Below, piece after piece: positions 15,850 through 24,123 of a stretch of 64,000 bases of DNA. The first letter of the stretch is position 1. Every line of letters begins with the position of its first letter. The stretch is from QZKY01 sp963666295 (lineage in GTDB: Bacteria; Pseudomonadota; Gammaproteobacteria; Burkholderiales; Burkholderiaceae_D). Location of the stretch: assembly GCA_963666295.1 (NCBI GenBank), contig OY762707.1:1922001-1986000 (forward strand), in the 5' to 3' direction. The translations under genes and the position numbers were made by a program. Under the pieces are notes generated by a model. That model saw only the letters and a list, made by a program, of their open reading frames with translations. It made no database searches and had not been told where the DNA came from.

Positions 15850-16836
15850 ATGTGGAAATTACTTGCGAGACTCCAGGCCAATTTGTTCTGGGCTATCCCC
15901 ATGGCAATGATTGCAGGCGTTGCGTCTGGGTATTTTTTCGATATGTCTTTCGTGAAAATTACGATCGTGCCGTTAACGTTCTTGATGGTTTACCCAATGA
16001 TGGTCAACATGGATGTCGGGAAGGTGTTTAATCTCGAAGGAATGAAGTGCCAACTCACGGCACAAGTCATTAATTTTGGCATCATCCCTTTCATTGCGTT
16101 TGGTATCGGGAAGTTCTTTTTTCCAGATGATGCAATGGTCGTGCTGGGCCTGCTTTTTGCCGCATTACTGCCTACCAGCGGGATGACCATATCCTGGACG
16201 GGGTTTTCGAAAGGCAATATGAATGCGGCCGTCAAGATGACTATTGTCGGGCTGATTGCGGGTTCGATCGCCACGCCGTTCTATGCCAAATGGCTGATGG
16301 GCAAGGCTATTGATATCCCCATGCTGCAGATATTCATGTCGATCATGCTGGTCGTCTTTCTGCCAATGGTGTTGGGATATGTTACCCGGAAGTTGCTTGT
16401 CCGAGCCTATGGTCAGCAACACTATCAGGAAAACTTGAAGCAGAAGTTCCCGCCATTGGCGACTCTCGGGGTGGTTGGGATTGTTTATGTTGCCATGTGT
16501 CTCAAGTCAGGAGCGATTACGGCGCGACCGGCGATGTTGCTGACTTATTTGCTGCCACTCGCCTTGCTGTATGCAATCAATTTTCTGATCAGTACCACTG
16601 TCGGAAAGCTGTTCTTTAATCGTGCTGATGCGATTGCTCTGGTTTATGGCACCGTTATGCGCAATCTTTCTATCGCACTGGCCATTGCAATGACGGTGTT
16701 TGCGGAGCGAGGCGCTGAAATTGCAGTCATTCTGGCGCTGGCCTATATCGTGCAGGTGCAGTCAGCTGCATGGTATGTGCGTTTTACTAATTCGATCTTC
16801 GGTGCGGTTGCTGTAGACAAGCCTTTGGCAAGTTGA
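15850..16836 (+). CDS. BASS/ACR3-superfamily transporter
   Basis: 328-residue integral inner-membrane protein with about nine or ten hydrophobic segments. It has the SBF-like signature LLPTSGMTISWTGFSKGNMNAA and a second repeat-like segment near VMRNLSIALAIAMTVF. Proteins of this superfamily move bile acids, organic anions or, in the ACR3 branch, arsenite. I do not see enough ACR3-specific sequence to call arsenite efflux. Divergent pairing with the ArsR-rhodanese/flavoprotein operon suggests export or uptake of a sulfur- or metalloid-containing compound. Confidence 0.8.
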   Translation: MWKLLARLQANLFWAIPMAMIAGVASGYFFDMSFVKITIVPLTFLMVYPMMVNMDVGKVFNLEGMKCQLTAQVINFGIIPFIAFGIGKFFFPDDAMVVLGLLFAALLPTSGMTISWTGFSKGNMNAAVKMTIVGLIAGSIATPFYAKWLMGKAIDIPMLQIFMSIMLVVFLPMVLGYVTRKLLVRAYGQQHYQENLKQKFPPLATLGVVGIVYVAMCLKSGAITARPAMLLTYLLPLALLYAINFLISTTVGKLFFNRADAIALVYGTVMRNLSIALAIAMTVFAERGAEIAVILALAYIVQVQSAAWYVRFTNSIFGAVAVDKPLAS

Positions 16837-16911
16837 TGCATTAAAGAAACAACATGTTTACGCTGGTGCTGTTATGGATGAAAATGGCAATGTTCAATGT
16901 GGGCATAAGTC

Positions 16912-19900
16912 ATGGGAAAAAAAGCAAAAAATGTAGCCAATGAACTGACTGATGCAGAAATGTTGCGTGCAGAAAACGAGCGTTTGAAAAATGCGCTGGC
17001 TCAAAATGAAGCACGTATTAATGCGTTCGTTCATGGCATACCAGATCTCGTCTGGATGAAAGATGAAAATGGCGTCTATCTGAATTGCAACCATACCTTT
17101 GAGCAATTCTTTGGAGCTTCAGAAGCGGATATTATTGGCAAGACGGATTACGATTTCCTTAATGAACATTTAGCGGATTTTTCCAGAGCCAATGATCGTG
17201 CTGCGATGCTGGCTGATGAGCCGAGCGCCAACGAAGAATGGATCACTTTTGCATCAAATGGTCGGCGTGTCCTGCTAGAAACCATAAAAACGCCATTACG
17301 CAATTCCAATAACGAGGTCATCGGGATTGCATGCATTGGGCGCGATATCACAGAGCGCAAGCGGACTCAAAATGAAATTGAGTTTCAGCACCAGCTTCTT
17401 TTAACGCAGCAAGATACTTCTCCTGACTCCATCCTCGTCGTTGATGGGGAGGCAAACATCCTTTCATATAACCAGCAATTTATTGATTTTTGGCGCATTC
17501 CAGAAGAAATATTGCGAACGGGCCACGATGAACCGCTATTAAATTATGTCAAGGATCAAATTTCCAATCCTGATGAATTCTATGAGAGGGTGAAGTGGCT
17601 TTATGAACATAAGGATGAGCGCAGCCACGATGAGATCCTGTTGAAAGACGGTCGACATATTGAGCGCTTCTCGGCCCCTGTTGCGACAAAAGGAAAGTAC
17701 TTTGGGCGCGTTTGGTACTTTCGAGATGTGACCAAGCGTAAGTTGGCAGAGGCGGAGTTGCTTGCCAGCCATGATCTGCTTTCCAAGGTATCCCAAAATG
17801 TGATGGGTTTTATCTATCAATTCTGGATGTCGCCAGAGGGGGGCTTCAGCGTGCCTTTTGCAGGTGGTGATGCAGAAGCGTATTTTGGGATCACCATAGA
17901 AGATGTTCGCCAAGATGCTTCGCCAGTTTTCGGAAAAATACACCCAGACGACCTTGAATTGTTTGTTTCGTCAATTCATGGTTCTGCGCGCACATTGCAA
18001 CTTTGGCACCACGAATTTCGAACTATCCCCTCTCCAGGCATTACAAAGTGGCTTTTGGGTCGTTCTACGCCAGAACTGGGCGAAGACGGCAGCATTTTAT
18101 GGCATGGCTTCATCACGGACATCACTGAACGCAAGCAAATGGAAGCTGCGGTGCTTCAGTCCAGAGATTTTCTTGACAGCATTGTCAGCAGCATTCCCAA
18201 CCCGGTCTTTGTAAAAGACCGCCAGCACCGCTGGATTCTTTTGAACGACGCTTTTTGCCATCTCACTGGTCAAAAAAAAGAAGAGCTTTTGGGTAAATCA
18301 GACTTTGATTTTTTCCCTGAACATGAAGCACAGATTTTTTGGGAGGGTGACGAAAAAGTTTTTGCCAGTGGTCAAACGTTTGTGAACGAAGAGAAGATCA
18401 CTGATGCCGATGGCACTATTCGACGCATTATTACTAGCAAAACGCCTCTAGACCTTGGCAATGGAGAACAGGTTCTTGTGGGTGTCATATCGGACATCAC
18501 AGAACGCAAACTTGCTGAAGATGCATTGCGCTCAAGTGAGGAGCGCTACCGTGCAGCCTTCCAGGGGAGCATTGACGCCGTCAGTATTAGCCACTTGAGT
18601 ACCGGGTTGATGCTGGAAGTGAACCAGCAGTGGGCGGATCTTTATGGTTTAAGCTTTGATGAAATAATTGGCGCCACTTCTGCTGATCTCAATATATGGG
18701 TGAATCTTGAAGACCGCCAACGCATGGTTGAGGTCGTGCAAAGGGAGGGGGAGTGCGTCGATTTTGAAACTCTTTTGAGAAAGAAGAACGGGGAAATCTT
18801 TTGGGGAATGATGTCTGCAACTGTTATTGAGATTGATGACAACCCTTGCCTGTTTATTTTTACGAGGAATATCACGGAGCGCAAGCAGGCGGAAGAAGCA
18901 TTGCGAACAAGTGAAGCCATGAAGGCGGCGATTCTCGAAGGTGCGCATGAGGGCATCTGTGCCTTTGACCAGAATCTTAACTATATTCTTTTTAACCCGT
19001 TCTTGGAGAGAGTGTCAGGCGTTCCTGCGAGTGATGTTCTCGGGCGTCATTTTCTGGAAGTCGCTCCTTTTGCCGACAAGCATGAAATGCATGATCGGAT
19101 TAAATCTGTGTTGGAAACCGGAAAAACAAATAAACGGAAACAATTCAGGTATGACATAGAAAGCACTGGGCTAAAAGGGTGGATGAGTGCAGTCAGCTCC
19201 CCATTGCTGGATGCAGAGGGGAATACGACAGGTGTTATTTCCTTGCTTTCAGATATTACGGAACAAGTTGATGCACAGGCGGCGCTTGAAGACTTGATGC
19301 AGTCTCTGGAAAAGCAGGTTGAGGAACGTACCCGAGAGCTAGTAAAGGCGCGGGAAGCGGCGGAATCCGCAGCAAAGGCCACGGAAGAATTTCTGGCCGA
19401 AATGAGCCACGAAATCCGCACGCCGTTGAACGCCATCATCGGGATGACGCACTTGGCTCGCCATAACAATACCGAGTCAAAAATTGCGGATTTTTTGAAA
19501 CAGATCCACGCTTCTGGGCAGCATTTGCTTGAAGTTGTCAATGAAGTGCTGGATATCTCCAGAATTCAGGCAGGTAAGCAACCCATCAGCATGTCGCGAT
19601 TTTCACTTAAGCAGATGCTTGATTATGTGTTGGGTACGGTGCAAAAGCTGGCTGATGACAAGGGCCTTGGTCTAATGCTTGAGGTTGGTGACAACACCCC
19701 TGATCTGTTGCTTGGGGATTCCTTTCGCATCAGTCAGATCTTGATCAACTTATTAAACAATGCTGCCAAGTTTACGGACGAGGGCCGCGTAATTTTGCGG
19801 GTTTTGCCGCTTGAACTCACGAAAAAAACGGTGTTGCTTCGCTTTGAGGTCGAAGATACGGGTAAAGGAATTAGCGATGATAAATTACCGCTGCTCTTTA

Positions 19901-20952
19901 CCCCTTATGAGCGACTGGATAGCGCTGATGAGATGGAAATACAAGGTACGGGGTTAGGTCTCGGCATCTGCAAAAAACTTGCGAAATTGATGGGTGGGCA
20001 AGTAGAGGTTGAAAGCCTGCCCCAAAAGGGCAGTGTTTTCTCGTTTGAAATATTTTTGAACCATGAGGAGAGCATTTCGTCTTCAGGTAGTTCAGAAGAG
20101 GGCTTGTACTCTTTGACGGCTTTGAATGGAGACGACAATTTAGCGCACTGGCGAACAAGTCTTGATGGTTGCCACATCTTGTTGGCCGAGGATAATCTAG
20201 TTAATCAGCTTGTGATTAAGGAATTAATGGCACTTGTTGGCCTGGAGGTGGCGGTTGCCAATAACGGTGAAGAGGCCTTGCAGCTATTAAGTGAGCAACC
20301 GTTTGATGTCGTGCTCATGGATATCCGCATGCCAAAAATGGATGGCCTTGAAACAACGAAAGTCCTGCGTCAAAACGCCGTCTACTCCAATTTGCCCGTT
20401 GTGGCGCTTACGGCCAATGCCTCTAACGCAAATCGGGAGATTTGCATGGCTGCAGGGATGAATGATTACATTCAAAAGCCAGTCGATCCTGCAAGCTTGT
20501 TTGCAGTTTTGGCGCGTCACTACAAGTTATCACAACGTGTCGATGCTGGGGAAAAGGCAGCTCAAGGTTTGGACGACGACCAACATTTGTTTGATTTGCT
20601 TTCGCAAATGCCTGAGCTTGACGTGGTTGCCGGCGTGGGTCGCCTGATGGAGCGTAAAGATCTTTATGCCAGACTGGCAAAAAAAATTGTTGCAGAATAT
20701 ACAGATATGCCGGAAACGCTGGCGTCTGCGCTGCAAAACCATGATATTGAGATACTGGCGCATCATATTCATGGCATGAAATCAAATTTTGGTGCGTTGG
20801 GAGCATATAAAATTCAGGAGCAATGCGCCGAGCTCGAGCATTCACTGGCTGGCGACGAATTGGTGTATGGCCATGTAACCGAGCTTATTGCGAACCTGAA
20901 AAAACTATTAGCCAAATTGCGGGCGGTGGTAGAAAGAGCAGGCTTCCAGTAA
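16912..20952 (+). CDS. Hybrid sensor kinase, six PAS, REC and Hpt
   Basis: 1346 residues with no evident membrane segment. A short coiled coil is followed by six PAS/PAC units (about 34-145, 160-275, 285-400, 415-535, 540-655, 665-785), most ending in a DITERK-type linker. Next come a coiled coil, HisKA with His833 (EMSHEIRTPLNAIIGMT), a HATPase domain with N and G boxes (ILINLLNNAAKF, GTGLGLGICKKL), a receiver with Asp1137 (LMDIRMPKMDG) and a C-terminal Hpt with likely phospho-His1287 (HIHGMKSNFGALG). This is a complete internal phosphorelay of the BarA/ArcB kind. The Hpt suggests output to a separate regulator; the FixJ-like regulator at 25927 is one candidate. Confidence 0.92.
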   Translation: MGKKAKNVANELTDAEMLRAENERLKNALAQNEARINAFVHGIPDLVWMKDENGVYLNCNHTFEQFFGASEADIIGKTDYDFLNEHLADFSRANDRAAMLADEPSANEEWITFASNGRRVLLETIKTPLRNSNNEVIGIACIGRDITERKRTQNEIEFQHQLLLTQQDTSPDSILVVDGEANILSYNQQFIDFWRIPEEILRTGHDEPLLNYVKDQISNPDEFYERVKWLYEHKDERSHDEILLKDGRHIERFSAPVATKGKYFGRVWYFRDVTKRKLAEAELLASHDLLSKVSQNVMGFIYQFWMSPEGGFSVPFAGGDAEAYFGITIEDVRQDASPVFGKIHPDDLELFVSSIHGSARTLQLWHHEFRTIPSPGITKWLLGRSTPELGEDGSILWHGFITDITERKQMEAAVLQSRDFLDSIVSSIPNPVFVKDRQHRWILLNDAFCHLTGQKKEELLGKSDFDFFPEHEAQIFWEGDEKVFASGQTFVNEEKITDADGTIRRIITSKTPLDLGNGEQVLVGVISDITERKLAEDALRSSEERYRAAFQGSIDAVSISHLSTGLMLEVNQQWADLYGLSFDEIIGATSADLNIWVNLEDRQRMVEVVQREGECVDFETLLRKKNGEIFWGMMSATVIEIDDNPCLFIFTRNITERKQAEEALRTSEAMKAAILEGAHEGICAFDQNLNYILFNPFLERVSGVPASDVLGRHFLEVAPFADKHEMHDRIKSVLETGKTNKRKQFRYDIESTGLKGWMSAVSSPLLDAEGNTTGVISLLSDITEQVDAQAALEDLMQSLEKQVEERTRELVKAREAAESAAKATEEFLAEMSHEIRTPLNAIIGMTHLARHNNTESKIADFLKQIHASGQHLLEVVNEVLDISRIQAGKQPISMSRFSLKQMLDYVLGTVQKLADDKGLGLMLEVGDNTPDLLLGDSFRISQILINLLNNAAKFTDEGRVILRVLPLELTKKTVLLRFEVEDTGKGISDDKLPLLFTPYERLDSADEMEIQGTGLGLGICKKLAKLMGGQVEVESLPQKGSVFSFEIFLNHEESISSSGSSEEGLYSLTALNGDDNLAHWRTSLDGCHILLAEDNLVNQLVIKELMALVGLEVAVANNGEEALQLLSEQPFDVVLMDIRMPKMDGLETTKVLRQNAVYSNLPVVALTANASNANREICMAAGMNDYIQKPVDPASLFAVLARHYKLSQRVDAGEKAAQGLDDDQHLFDLLSQMPELDVVAGVGRLMERKDLYARLAKKIVAEYTDMPETLASALQNHDIEILAHHIHGMKSNFGALGAYKIQEQCAELEHSLAGDELVYGHVTELIANLKKLLAKLRAVVERAGFQ

Positions 20953-21049
20953 TATTTTGAGGCAGAAAAACTGCCGGAACTGAGTGACGGTTCGGTCTGT
21001 TTGCCACTCGGTCAGCCTATATGCACTAGTTCCACTAGGCGCTTTTCTC

Positions 21050-21085
21050 GTTGGCTAACACTGATGAATGAGAGTCCTTCCGATT
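21050..21085 (+). pseudogene. Relic of an MCP gene 3' end
   Basis: 33 of 36 bases match 25833-25868, the last codons and stop of the second MCP. In frame it reads LANTDE, stop, ESFR against LANSDEWESF, stop: the tether Trp codon has become TGA and the stop has become CGA. Nothing recognisable as MCP remains upstream, so a larger deletion removed the gene. Confidence 0.6.
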
Positions 21086-21103
21086 GTTTGTGAATTGGAA
21101 AGC

Positions 21104-21140
21104 GACCCTCGCCATCCTCAGTTTGAGGGTTGTTTTTTTT
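21104..21140 (+). terminator. Terminator after the MCP relic
   Basis: CCTCA-GTT-TGAGG hairpin (21116-21128) inside an ACCCTC/GAGGGT frame, followed by GTTGTTTTTTTTG. Probably the terminator of the lost MCP gene or of the hybrid kinase. Confidence 0.6.
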
Positions 21141-21302
21141 GTATTAGGCGCGTCAGTTGGCCAATCATCCTTGGCTATGCTGCCAACATTTTGTGCGCTG
21201 CATCCAACTTGAAGCGCTTTAGCTTCTGCCATTGACCCTCTCCCCCCAATTCTGTTCCGGGCTCTCTGCGAGTTCTTGCTTTCCTGCGGGAGAAATTTAC
21301 CT

Positions 21303-21368
21303 AAATAGGTAATTTTTACCCGCTATTGTTAGGTATTTTTACCCTCCCATTAATTGTTTCTTTGTGGA
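21303..21368 (+). promoter_or_regulatory. Conserved chemotaxis upstream module, copy 1
   Basis: Shares four blocks with 23953-24018 at exactly equal offsets: AAATAGGT (0), GTTAGGT (+25), TTGTTTCT (+51) and GTGGA (+61). It lies 60-125 bp before cheW. AAATAG is reminiscent of FlhDC boxes, but the regulator is not proven. Confidence 0.5.
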
Positions 21369-21427
21369 AATATGACGTTTCACAAAAAGTTGTTTGGTGA
21401 CTTTTTAAGAAATATGAAAGGTCTTTT

Positions 21428-21928
21428 ATGAATATGAATGCATACGCAGGGCAAGATGGTGTGGATGGAGCGACCGCATCTGAGTTTCTTGCTTTTAAGC
21501 TCGGTCAGGAAGAGTACGGAATCGACATTCTGAAAGTTCAGGAAATTCGTGGGTATGAAAGTGTGACACGAATCGCCAATGCGCCTGAATTTATTAAAGG
21601 AGTCGTCAATCTGCGCGGAACGATCGTGCCGATTGTTGATATGCGCATCAAGTTTGATTTGGGTACACCCGTGTATGACCAGTTTACGGTCGTCATCATT
21701 TTGAATGTGGCGGGTCGTGTTGTGGGAATGGTTGTGGACAGTGTTTCCGATGTGATGACCTTGTCGCCAGAGCAAATCAGACCTGCGCCGGAAATGGGTT
21801 CCGTTTTTAACTCGAATTACCTGATTGGTTTGGGAACGCTTGATGATCGAATGCTTATTCTGGTTGACATTGACCGATTGATGTCTAGCGCTGACATGGG
21901 CTTGATTGATGCCGTAGCGACACACTAG
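21428..21928 (+). CDS. cheW: Chemotaxis coupling protein CheW
   Basis: 166 residues, the normal CheW size. The fold signatures are FLAFKLGQEEYGIDILKVQEI at the start, the PEFIKGVVNLRGTIVPIVDMR core that contacts receptors, and VVDSVSDVMTL. CheW links MCP receptors to the kinase CheA at the cytoplasmic face of the membrane. It is followed after 49 bp by an MCP gene and probably co-transcribed with it. No cheA lies in this window. Confidence 0.95.
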   Translation: MNMNAYAGQDGVDGATASEFLAFKLGQEEYGIDILKVQEIRGYESVTRIANAPEFIKGVVNLRGTIVPIVDMRIKFDLGTPVYDQFTVVIILNVAGRVVGMVVDSVSDVMTLSPEQIRPAPEMGSVFNSNYLIGLGTLDDRMLILVDIDRLMSSADMGLIDAVATH

Positions 21929-21977
21929 GGTAACGCTACGCTCAAGCAGGAAAACATTTGTTGTATTAGGGGGAAAC

Positions 21978-23684
21978 ATGAAAAATTTTAGGATTGGCGC
22001 AAGGCTTGCGGTAGGGTTTGCACTGGTATTGATGCTGATGACGGCGATCTGCGGCATTAGTGTCTGGCGTCTGCAGGAGGTTGGGACGGCGACGGACTTC
22101 ATGGTGAAGGAAGCGCTACAGAAAGAGCGTCTTGTAAGCGAATGGATGCAAATGACCAACGCGAATGGCGTACGAGCCGTCGCCTTTGTCAAAAGTGACG
22201 ATGCAGAAGTGCACAAATTCTTCAAGGAGCGGATGACGGCAACCAGTGCCAAGATTTCCGTGATTTCAAAGAAACTTGAGACCTTCGAAAAAGCGCCTGA
22301 AGAAAAGCGTCTTTTTGACATTGTTTCGCAGAAACGTGCCGATTATACGAGTGGTCGCAAGGGCATTCTGGACATCAAGCTTAAGGGCGATGCGGTACTG
22401 GCAGCAAAGATGATCAAGGAGAACATGCTGCCTGCCCTGGATGCCTATGTGGATTCCATCAATGCTGTGCTTGACTATGAGAAAGAAGCGATTAATAAAG
22501 CAGCCACAGGCATTAATGATAATTATAAAGGTGGCCGCATGCTGATCATTGGACTGGGCGTGGCCGCCGTTTTGATTGGGTTGATGGCAGCCTACCTGCT
22601 GACGGTTGGCATTACCCGCCCCCTGAACGAAGCCGTCAAGGTAGCGCAGACGGTCGCTTCGGGTGATTTGACCACACGTGTTGTGGTGAGCTCCACTGAT
22701 GAGACGGGCCAGTTGATGCAGGCGCTCAAGGACATGAATGAAAGCCTGTTCAAGACGGTCTCGGAAGTGCGCGCGGGAACGGACATGATTGCCACGGCCT
22801 CGAGCGAAATCGCCTCTGGCAACATGGATCTGTCCTCGCGCACCGAGCAGCAGGCCAGTTCACTGGAAGAGACGGCTTCCTCGATGGAAGAGTTGACCTC
22901 CACGGTGCGTCAGAATGCCGAGAATGCGCGTCAGGCGAATCAGCTGGCTGTGACGGCCTCTGATGTGGCGATTCGTGGTGGCGAAGTGGTTTCCGAGGTG
23001 GTTGAAACCATGGGAGCGATCAATGAGTCATCCAAGAAGATGTCGGACATTATTGGCGTGATTGATGGCATTGCCTTCCAGACCAATATTCTGGCATTGA
23101 ATGCGGCGGTCGAAGCGGCGCGTGCGGGCGAGCAAGGAAGAGGCTTTGCGGTGGTTGCAACCGAGGTGCGCAGTCTGGCACAGCGTAGTGCGGCGGCGGC
23201 GCGCGAGATCAAGGAGCTGATTGACAACTCGGTTGACAAGGTCAGCGAAGGCAGCAAGCTGGTAGAGACGGCTGGTTCCACGATGGAGGAGGTGGTAAAC
23301 AGCATTCGCCGAGTCAATGACATCATGGGCGAGATCACGGCGGCGAGCCAGGAGCAGAGTGACGGCATTGAGCAGGTGAACCAGGCGATCATCCAGATGG
23401 ATCAGGTGACGCAGCAAAATGCGGCGTTGGTTGAAGAAGCGGCAGCTGCTGCGGAAAGCTTGCAGGATCAGTCGACGAATCTGACCAATCTGGTTGCGGC
23501 CTTCAATGTGGGCAATGCCTCACACGCGTCGGCGCCTGCCAGAAGAAGATCGGCTTCGACGGCTGTTGCCGCACCGGCACCACGATCAGTGGCAAGAAAG
23601 GCGCCAAGTCCATCGCGTGAAGTGGCACCCGTACGTCCTGCTCAAAATACCCAGGCCAACAATGAGGATTGGGAAGAGTTCTGA
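21978..23684 (+). CDS. Methyl-accepting chemotaxis protein, 4HB type
   Basis: 568 residues. TM1 at about 9-30, a periplasmic four-helix-bundle sensor of about 160 residues, TM2 near 188-210 (MLIIGLGVAAVLIGLMAAYL), HAMP, then the signalling hairpin with the conserved tip (IDGIAFQTNILALNAAVEAARAGEQGRGFAVVA). It ends in NEDWEEF, a CheR/CheB-tether-type pentapeptide behind a flexible Ala/Pro-rich linker. The ligand is unknown; 4HB domains of Tar type bind amino acids. A GGGGG ribosome-binding site precedes the start. Its signalling domain is very close in sequence to that of the next MCP. Confidence 0.94.
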   Translation: MKNFRIGARLAVGFALVLMLMTAICGISVWRLQEVGTATDFMVKEALQKERLVSEWMQMTNANGVRAVAFVKSDDAEVHKFFKERMTATSAKISVISKKLETFEKAPEEKRLFDIVSQKRADYTSGRKGILDIKLKGDAVLAAKMIKENMLPALDAYVDSINAVLDYEKEAINKAATGINDNYKGGRMLIIGLGVAAVLIGLMAAYLLTVGITRPLNEAVKVAQTVASGDLTTRVVVSSTDETGQLMQALKDMNESLFKTVSEVRAGTDMIATASSEIASGNMDLSSRTEQQASSLEETASSMEELTSTVRQNAENARQANQLAVTASDVAIRGGEVVSEVVETMGAINESSKKMSDIIGVIDGIAFQTNILALNAAVEAARAGEQGRGFAVVATEVRSLAQRSAAAAREIKELIDNSVDKVSEGSKLVETAGSTMEEVVNSIRRVNDIMGEITAASQEQSDGIEQVNQAIIQMDQVTQQNAALVEEAAAAAESLQDQSTNLTNLVAAFNVGNASHASAPARRRSASTAVAAPAPRSVARKAPSPSREVAPVRPAQNTQANNEDWEEF

Positions 23685-23801
23685 TTGTAATGTCATGACA
23701 GCAAAAGCCGACTTTCAGCTTGCAGTGTTGGCTTTCGACTTTGGTTGCGGAAAAATATTCGCCATCAGGAAAAGTATTTAGCTGCGTCAAAGACAGGGTC
23801 G

Positions 23802-23832
23802 AATGGGTGGGGTGAATGCACTCCCACCCATT
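23802..23832 (+). terminator. Hairpin after first MCP
   Basis: AATGGGTGGG/CCCACCCATT, ten paired bases, extended inward by GTG/CAC with one bulged T. The following T run is poor, so termination efficiency is uncertain. Confidence 0.5.
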
Positions 23833-23952
23833 TCTCGTCTCTAAATTCCCTAATCGCCCCGCCATGATGCGCGCACTTTCAAGGCTGTTTCCAGTGCGCT
23901 CACGAATGGTTGAACGCGTCTTATGCGTGGCATTTTTTATGAGACAGGGCGC

Positions 23953-24018
23953 AAATAGGTTATTTTCACTTGCTCCCGTTAGGTGTTTCTACTCTCTTTT
24001 TTGTTGTTTCTGTGTGGA
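23953..24018 (+). promoter_or_regulatory. Conserved chemotaxis upstream module, copy 2
   Basis: Second copy of the module at 21303-21368, with all four sequence blocks at the same offsets, located 106-171 bp before the start of the second MCP. Common control of cheW-MCP1 and MCP2 is inferred. Confidence 0.5.
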
Positions 24019-24123
24019 ATTATTCTGCATAAGAAATGCGCATCTCACTTTTTACAAAAACTAAAAAGTTGGGGTGATTTATGAATCAGCGTGTATGTGC
24101 GGAGCAAAGTTCGGGGGAGTTTT

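Larger units (their letters stand above)
20953..21427. other. Intergenic region with MCP relic and control module
   Basis: 475 bp with no gene. It contains a relic of an MCP 3' end (21050-21085), a terminator-like hairpin (21104-21140) and the block at 21303-21368 that is shared with the upstream region of the second MCP. Confidence 0.6.
23685..24123. other. Spacer between the two MCP genes
   Basis: 439 bp without a convincing gene. It contains a strong hairpin at 23802-23832 and the conserved upstream module at 23953-24018. A short in-frame extension of the second MCP (from 24091) overlaps its 3' end but has no better start signal. Confidence 0.5.

Noticed and set aside
15850..16836. Call of the transporter as an ACR3 arsenite pump
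   Set aside because: The sequence fits the wider BASS superfamily; I could not see ACR3-specific motifs, and no arsC or arsenite-specific regulator accompanies it.
23703..23732. AAAGCC/GGCTTT hairpin as terminator of the first MCP
   Set aside because: It lacks a following T run and has a large loop; the hairpin at 23802-23832 is better.
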